Assembly: GCA_009760855.2 (NCBI GenBank)
Contig: WPIO01000170.1
Span: 138,501 to 202,500 of the forward strand
Reading direction: 5' to 3'
Origin: Cristatella mucedo
Lineage: Eukaryota; Bryozoa; Phylactolaemata; Cristatellidae
Length of the DNA stretch: 64,000 nt
The stretch's first letter is position 1. Each line of letters opens with the position of its first letter. Shown in pieces: positions 62,613 to 64,000 of the stretch. Both the position numbers and the translations under genes were made by a program. The notes under the pieces were generated by a model. It did no database searches. It was given only the letters and a program-made list of their open reading frames with translations, and was not told the DNA's origin.

Positions 62613-63835
62613 CGTTGGACGGAGTCAATCGGTTCACTTGCTGAGGAAAGGTCCTTAAGTATAAGGTGAGTCATCGAGCTGTCGTTGGCTTTCTGCGAAA
62701 AGCGTTGTCTGCTAAGTTGCGTCCACATTGGCGAATCGTCAGAGTCAACGCACTCAAGGATCTGAGGCTACGTCATCGGTTTGACTGCTAGCAGGCAGGA
62801 AGTCGTCGCTGATGGGAAGCCTCGTCGGAGTCTCGCGGGCTGGATTCGAGGAGATAGTCCTCATGCAGTCTACATCGTGTTGATGCATCAGAAACTTAAG
62901 TGGCAGCCAACGGCTCAGGAACGGACTCGAAAAGCCGCTTGGATGCAGCTTTGATGCCTTCGAAGATTCGTAGCTTCGTGAAGAGACTGCAGCCTATGCG
63001 GCTGCACGAGTTAATAATGGGGTGTATTTATTGGTAAAGAAAACTGCTTCTAGACGGATGGTTGCCAAGGTTTTGATGGCTGGCCTGTAAGCGTGTACAG
63101 GTGACAGCAGATATGCGTCCGTCGATAGCAGCCGCTCAATTTCCCGCCAAAATAGAAGCTTTACGACCTCCACACTTTCAAGAATTTCTTCTTTCTTTCA
63201 AGAATTTTCAAGACTTTCTTGCGGCTTAAAGTTAAAGTTAAAGCGGATGTACCGGACACAGCCCGACAGTTAGACAGCTAGTTTCGACTCCAAACTGTAC
63301 CCAATGTAGAAATGGCTGTAGGCTGTCGGCGAAATTTACCCTTTGCGGGAAGTAACGTGAGTATGAACCAATGAATGAATGAATGTATGAAAAGTAAATT
63401 AAATTTTAAGTTTCCTCGAGACCCAGTGCATTTTCAATGCACGTTAAAGCATTAACTCCATACTGATCTTTAAAAAAGGATAAAAACTCTTTCAGCCTGC
63501 AGAGATGAGAATGGAATCTAACCCGAAAGTCACTTTGGAATAAGGGAACAGTACCCAGTACAGCGAATTCTGCTCTTGCAAAGAAAAAAACTCGTCTTGA
63601 GTGCCGGTAGCCGATAATTAAATAATATCTAGAGACAATAGAAAAACTTTCCATTTAAGATCTGAGGGAAAGAGGAACGTGTCAGAGCCAGTTCCTTCAC
63701 TTATTATTGCGCCCACAGACGCGGCTATGCGATGAGTATAGATACTGTCTCAGAGTTGGCCCAGACTAAAACCATGAGGCCGATACTGTCAACAGATATT
63801 GTCTTATAGTCTTTTCGCTTGAAGCCAAGGTAGCA
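62613..63835. other. unassigned stretch
   Basis: No gene or repeat family recognised. A short TTTCAAGAATTT-type local repeat lies at 63175-63225. Confidence 0.45.
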
Positions 63836-63837
63836 CG

Positions 63838-63958
<121 letters not shown>

Positions 63959-64000
63959 AAACTTAATTTCTTTATCCAAGCACTTTTCTTAAGCTGCATG

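Overview
This is a window from an animal nuclear genome, rich in transposable elements. The evidence is a split gene with GT-AG introns (DENR), a Pol III tRNA gene with a T-run terminator, L2-clade LINEs, tRNA-derived SINEs, hAT and pogo/Tigger-type DNA transposons, and long di- and trinucleotide microsatellites. Nothing suggests a prokaryote, plasmid or virus. The phylum cannot be fixed from the sequence. The L2 tails, the SINEs and a 15-kb first intron fit a mid-to-large invertebrate genome, but that is inference.

Two genes are well supported. The plus-strand gene DENR (density-regulated reinitiation and release factor, the MCTS1 partner) has six coding exons from 12909 to 34402 and encodes 188 residues. 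A 20-nt microexon at 28048-28067 restores the reading frame and supplies one of four zinc-ligand cysteines. Convergent to it, on the minus strand at 36546-34804, lies an intronless 580-residue protein with an N-terminal SH3 domain and a long Ser/Pro/Ala/Cys-rich, probably disordered tail. The two stop codons are about 400 bp apart, and the likely polyadenylation signals imply overlapping 3' UTRs. Two weaker candidates lie in GC-rich DNA: a possible first exon with a mitochondrial-presequence-like start (56220-56262) and a 102-residue reading frame (56861-57169). An apparently intact tRNA-Leu(CAG) gene lies at 1582-1665 on the minus strand.

Layout: 1-10 kb is a mosaic of LINE and SINE fragments with the tRNA gene, a SPIN-like hAT element with target-site duplications, and a 13-bp GC-rich minisatellite. 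10-12.9 kb is largely unassigned. 12.9-34.4 kb is DENR; its first intron holds a 2.6-kb broken L2 element, several truncated copies of a second L2 family, a Tigger-like element and long CT tracts. 34.8-36.5 kb is the SH3 gene. 38.5-43.9 kb is GC/CpG-rich with GA and CA microsatellites and no recognisable gene. 44-64 kb is again dominated by LINE and SINE copies, with a second Tigger-like element, an uninterrupted (CAG)76 tract, a CpG-rich candidate promoter at 55.5-57.3 kb and a terminal (TA)n tract.

The repeats form a connected set. L2-A ends differently from L2-B. L2-B ends in a two-step hairpin followed by (TTA)n. The same hairpin closes the tRNA-derived SINE-A, so SINE-A probably borrows L2-B machinery. 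SINE-B is a separate tRNA-derived family. Family names (L2-A, L2-B, SINE-A, SINE-B) are local labels.
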